Below, piece by piece: positions 16,152 to 18,545 of a stretch of 18,545 bases of DNA. The DNA is from Lachnospiraceae bacterium (GTDB taxonomy: Bacteria; Bacillota; Clostridia; Lachnospirales; Lachnospiraceae). The stretch covers positions 1 through 18,545 of the forward strand of contig JAEDFR010000039.1 of NCBI GenBank assembly GCA_016297945.1. The letters are read 5' to 3'. Under the pieces are notes generated by a model. It made no database searches and was not told the DNA's origin. It saw only the letters and a program-made list of their open reading frames with translations. The stretch's first letter is position 1. Each line of letters begins with the position of its first letter. Position numbers and translations under genes: made by a program.

Positions 16152-16181
16152 ATCTAACTGCACTGTAATACACTCTTGCAA
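16152..16181 (-). promoter_or_regulatory. Weak candidate promoter of the GNAT gene
   Basis: On the minus strand TTGCAA (16176-16181) and TTAGAT (16152-16157) are 18 bases apart, about 50 bases before the start codon. Matches to consensus are modest and the region is AT-rich, so this is a suggestion only. The rest of the divergent gap between the GNAT and cyclophilin genes holds the cyclophilin promoter. Confidence 0.22.
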
Positions 16182-16233
16182 TTGTATTTCTACATATTTT
16201 TCTGCTATTTCCTATTTAACCACAGGCTGTTTC

Positions 16234-16262
16234 TTTACATCCGGTCTTTTTTTCGCTAGAAT
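16234..16262 (+). promoter_or_regulatory. Promoter of the cyclophilin gene
   Basis: TTTACA (16234-16239) and TAGAAT (16257-16262) are separated by exactly 17 bases; each matches five of six consensus positions. The start codon at 16332 is about 70 bases downstream, preceded by an AGGAGG-type site. Confidence 0.65.
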
Positions 16263-16331
16263 AAGGTAGGATTCCGGACATAGTAATATTATATATGATT
16301 CCGGCAAAAGAAACAAACAGGAGGTATAAAA

Positions 16332-16853
16332 ATGGCACAAAATCCGATTGTTACCATTACAATGGAAAACGGCGATGTTATGAAAGCAGAATTATATCCT
16401 GAAATTGCGCCGATTTCCGTAAACAACTTTATCAGCTTAATTAAAAAAGGTTATTATGACGGTCTTATTTTCCACAGAGTTATCCGTGGATTTATGATTC
16501 AGGGCGGATGCCCCGAAGGAACCGGAATGGGTGGCCCCGGCTATTCCATCAAAGGTGAATTTTCACAAAACGGTTTCAAAAATGACTTAAAACATACAGA
16601 AGGTGTTTTATCCATGGCAAGATCCATGATGCCCAATTCTGCCGGTAGTCAGTTCTTCATTATGCACAAAACATCTCCTCACTTAGACGGAGCATACGCT
16701 GCATTTGGCAAAATTACAGAAGGCATGGACGTTGTAAATAAAATTGCCGAAACAGCCACCGATTATTCTGACCGCCCTCTCGAGGACCAGAAAATCAAAT
16801 CCATGACAGTCGACACCTTTGGAATCGACTATCCCGAACCCGAGAAAATGTAA
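16332..16853 (+). CDS. Cyclophilin-type peptidyl-prolyl cis-trans isomerase
   Basis: The 173-residue cytoplasmic enzyme (no signal peptide) speeds cis-trans isomerisation at proline bonds during protein folding. The cyclophilin core is complete: FHRVIRGFMIQGG holds the catalytic Arg and the Phe of the active site, NSAGSQFFI the Gln/Phe pair, and HLDGAYAAFGKITEGMDVV the final strand. The Trp that usually precedes LDG, the cyclosporin-binding residue, is His here, as in many bacterial members, so cyclosporin binding may be weak. GGAGG precedes the ATG at good distance. It is the only clear plus-strand gene, with its own promoter, and ends in front of the long palindrome whose core is a terminator. 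Confidence 0.95.
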   Translation: MAQNPIVTITMENGDVMKAELYPEIAPISVNNFISLIKKGYYDGLIFHRVIRGFMIQGGCPEGTGMGGPGYSIKGEFSQNGFKNDLKHTEGVLSMARSMMPNSAGSQFFIMHKTSPHLDGAYAAFGKITEGMDVVNKIAETATDYSDRPLEDQKIKSMTVDTFGIDYPEPEKM

Positions 16854-16871
16854 CCCCTTTGTACACCCATT

Positions 16872-17336
16872 GGGCACTTTGCCTTGTCGGGATGCCCCTG
16901 CGCGGCGGATTACAGTTTGTTCTGGGCTACATTTTCAGCTGACCTCAAATTCGCTTCTCTCTCAATTTGGTGTTTTTTCTCTGCCGAACGGACTTAGACG
17001 ATGTTTGCCGAGTGCGGACTACTTGACAATTTTTCTAGCAATTCTAAGAGGCAAAAAATACAAAGTAACGATTAAATGCCGGATTTCAAACGCAGACCTA
17101 AAGGTCTTTGAACGAAGAAATCCGGCATTATTTTTTGTATTTTTTGCCTCATAAGAATTGCACGAAAAATTGTCAAGTAGTCCACACTTCGGCAAACAGT
17201 CGTCGCAAGTCCGTCCAGCATTGAAAAAATACCATAAATCACAAAGAGAGAAGCGGATGCGAGAACAGTCAGCTGAAGTAGCCCAGAACAAACTGTAATC
17301 CGCCGCGCAGGGGCATCCCGACAAGGCAAAGCGCCC
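16872..17336. repeat. 465-base imperfect palindrome with 54-base identical outer arms
   Basis: Bases 16877-16930 and 17278-17331 are exact reverse complements over 54 positions, and GGGC/GCCC extends the pairing to 16872 and 17336. Further inwards the arms have diverged but remain alignable: GGACTACTTGACAATTTTTC (left copy with one change), GTTTGCCGA and GAGGCAAAAAATACAAA occur on both. The centre near 17102 is a perfect terminator-type hairpin. The element fills the gap between the convergent cyclophilin and amt genes. The outer arms are much richer in GC than the rest of the window. No transposase, ribosome binding site or believable gene lies in it. It is best read as a mobile or dispersed repeat, or two copies of one repeat in opposite orientation around a terminator. 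Confidence 0.9.
17076..17136 (+). terminator. Rho-independent terminator at the centre of the palindrome
   Basis: ATGCCGGATTTC (17076-17087) pairs perfectly with GAAATCCGGCAT (17117-17128), and AGACCT/AGGTCT (17094-17099, 17102-17107) can extend the inner part. On the plus strand the stem is followed by ATTATTTTTT, a good T-run, so it should end cyclophilin transcripts. The minus-strand side is only moderately T-rich, so it may act there as a second barrier for amt transcripts. Confidence 0.75.
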
Positions 17337-17340
17337 GACA

Positions 17341-17386
17341 ACAATAAAAAACAGAACAAGCCCCGGATGGTGGAAGCATCCGAAGC
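17341..17386 (-). terminator. Terminator of the ammonium transporter gene
   Basis: On the minus strand GCTTCGGATG (17377-17386) pairs with CATCCGGGGC (17360-17369) over 10 positions with two G-U pairs and a 7-base loop, followed by TTGTTCTGTTTTTTATTG. It lies 44 bases after the stop codon of the gene at 17430 and just outside the long palindrome, as expected for a dedicated terminator. Confidence 0.75.
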
Positions 17387-17429
17387 CCGCCCTGTATATG
17401 TTAAACTAAGGGATTAGATAAACGCTTGT

Positions 17430-18545
17430 TTATTCAACATCCTGTAATGCTGCAAAGTTTTCTTCTCCTGTACGGATTTTAACTACTTTATCAACATTGT
17501 ATACGAAGATTTTGCCATCTCCGATATGACCTGTATAGAGCGCTTTTTTCGCAGCTGAGATAACATCATCAACGGGAATAGCACTGACAACTACTTCGAT
17601 TTTTACTTTAGGAAGTAAGGTTGCATCCACTTCAACACCACGATATTTCTCGCCGGCACCTTTCTGGATACCACAACCCATAACCTGTGTTACCGTCATA
17701 CCGGTTACACCAAGATCATTCATTGCTTTCTTAACAGCTTCATATCTTGACAATTTTGCAACAATAACAACTTTGTAAATTCCGGAAGCAGGTACCAAAT
17801 CGGGCGCTTTTGCAACAGAAACTGCTGCATTCTTAGCTGCTTCAGAAGCTTCGTCGTAATCGTCTGAACCAAGGTTTGTATTGGCATTTACTTCCATTGT
17901 CATGGTATTGGAAATATCCATGATAGAGAAGCCTGCATATGCACTCGGCAAACCATGTTCTTTTACATCCAGACCAATGATTTCTTCTTCTTCAGAAACT
18001 CTTAATCCGAAAATTGCTTTGATAATCAGGAATACGATAATCATGGTAATAACTGCCCATGCTGCAACGGAAATAAATCCGATAAACTGTAATCCCAGTA
18101 ATTCAAATCCACCACCGTAGAATAAACCAACTAATTCTTCACCGTTTGCATTTGCAATGCTGTAGCCGGGAGCAGTATTGGTTGCAAATAAACCAACTGC
18201 TAAAGTACCCCAGATACCATTCATGCAGTGAACAGCAACAGCACCAACGGGATCATCAATATGTAATTTATAATCTAATAACCAAACGCCGAAGCAAACC
18301 AGTAATCCGGCAACAAATCCGATGATAATTGCTCCAAGTCCATCTGTCACATCACAAGGAGCGGTAATTGCTACCAGACCGGCCAAGGATGCATTCAAAC
18401 ACATGGAAACATCGGGTTTGCCATATTTAATCCATGTGAAAATCATACATGTTACAGTTGCAATCGCAGGTGAAATTGTTGTTGTGACAAAGATAGATCC
18501 AAGCTGTTCCAGACTTGTTGCAGCGGCACCGTTAAATCCATACCA
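17430..18545 (-). CDS. Ammonium transporter (Amt) fused to a PII signalling domain, N-terminus missing
   Basis: The open frame covers the whole right end; the first visible codons read WYGFNGAAATSLEQL, so the gene starts outside the window, and the Met at 18446 is internal. The transporter part includes DDPVGAVAVHCMNGIWG with the second pore histidine of Amt proteins, and its last TM segments. A linker of about 70 residues follows, then a PII (GlnB/GlnK) domain of about 110 residues: GMTVTQVMGCGIQKG, the T-loop EKYRGVEVDATLLPKVKIE, and GDGKIFVYNVDKVVKIRTGE. In this T-loop the position of the uridylylated Tyr51 is Val. PII normally plugs the Amt pore when nitrogen is plentiful; here regulator and channel are one chain. 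Identity is very sure. Confidence 0.95.
   Translation of the reverse strand, partial: WYGFNGAAATSLEQLGSIFVTTTISPAIATVTCMIFTWIKYGKPDVSMCLNASLAGLVAITAPCDVTDGLGAIIIGFVAGLLVCFGVWLLDYKLHIDDPVGAVAVHCMNGIWGTLAVGLFATNTAPGYSIANANGEELVGLFYGGGFELLGLQFIGFISVAAWAVITMIIVFLIIKAIFGLRVSEEEEIIGLDVKEHGLPSAYAGFSIMDISNTMTMEVNANTNLGSDDYDEASEAAKNAAVSVAKAPDLVPASGIYKVVIVAKLSRYEAVKKAMNDLGVTGMTVTQVMGCGIQKGAGEKYRGVEVDATLLPKVKIEVVVSAIPVDDVISAAKKALYTGHIGDGKIFVYNVDKVVKIRTGEENFAALQDVE

Noticed and set aside
16079..16168. Plus-strand frame giving a strongly hydrophobic peptide of 29 residues before the cyclophilin gene
   Set aside because: The region is pyrimidine-rich and partly antisense to the GNAT start; such sequence gives Leu, Ile and Phe codons by chance. 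No start codon with a ribosome binding site was found.
16819..17359. Open frames of about 95-111 codons on both strands inside the long palindrome
   Set aside because: They mirror each other because the arms are inverted copies, have unusual Cys/Arg-rich composition, lack ribosome binding sites and run through the terminator hairpin. They are by-products of the repeat.

Overview
The window looks like chromosomal DNA of a low-GC Gram-positive anaerobe, most likely a Lachnospiraceae-type Clostridia. Supporting this are AT-rich codon use, strong AGGAGG-like ribosome binding sites, YesM/YesN-type two-component genes beside a ChvE/MmsAB-type sugar transporter, an ammonium transporter fused to a PII domain, and an MBOAT/SGNH acylation pair. 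The genus is not decided by the sequence. Almost everything is on the minus strand, so the text below follows transcription from high to low coordinates. Only the cyclophilin gene is clearly on the plus strand.

Layout. (1) 17430-18545: the C-terminal part of an ammonium transporter with a fused PII domain, running off the right edge and followed by its own terminator. (2) 16872-17336: a 465-base imperfect palindrome between convergent genes. Its outer 54 bases are identical on the two arms and its core is a bidirectional terminator hairpin. (3) 16332-16853: a plus-strand cyclophilin-type peptidyl-prolyl isomerase with a good promoter. (4) 15159-16103: a GNAT acetyltransferase with an extra N-terminal domain, followed by a short coding-like stretch that seems broken. 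(5) 9793-15028: a tight, overlapping four-gene operon for extracellular sugar sensing, encoding a membrane-anchored sugar-binding protein, a YesM/LytS-type histidine kinase, a YesN-type AraC response regulator and a XylF-like lipoprotein. (6) 4397-9497: the sugar ABC transporter that this system probably controls, encoding a ChvE-like binding lipoprotein, a double-domain ATPase and two different paralogous permeases. A 295-base promoter region with repeats and helically phased A-tracts precedes it, and a strong hairpin follows the binding-protein gene. (7) 3780-4109: a small two-TM protein of unknown function. (8) 211-3687: a probable envelope operon of an MBOAT O-acyltransferase, its SGNH-like partner and the undecaprenyl-diphosphatase UppP. 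(9) 1-38: the first 12 codons of another minus-strand gene behind a good promoter.

Working model. The anchored binding protein reports an external monosaccharide to the kinase, which phosphorylates the YesN-type regulator; the regulator then activates the transporter promoter at about 9575. This parallels the known XylFII-LytS-YesN system of Clostridium beijerinckii, but here a second, lipid-anchored XylF-like protein belongs to the sensor operon and the transporter has two permease genes. The assignment to xylose or a mixture of monosaccharides is inference. No RNA genes, insertion sequences, CRISPR arrays or prophage genes were seen.
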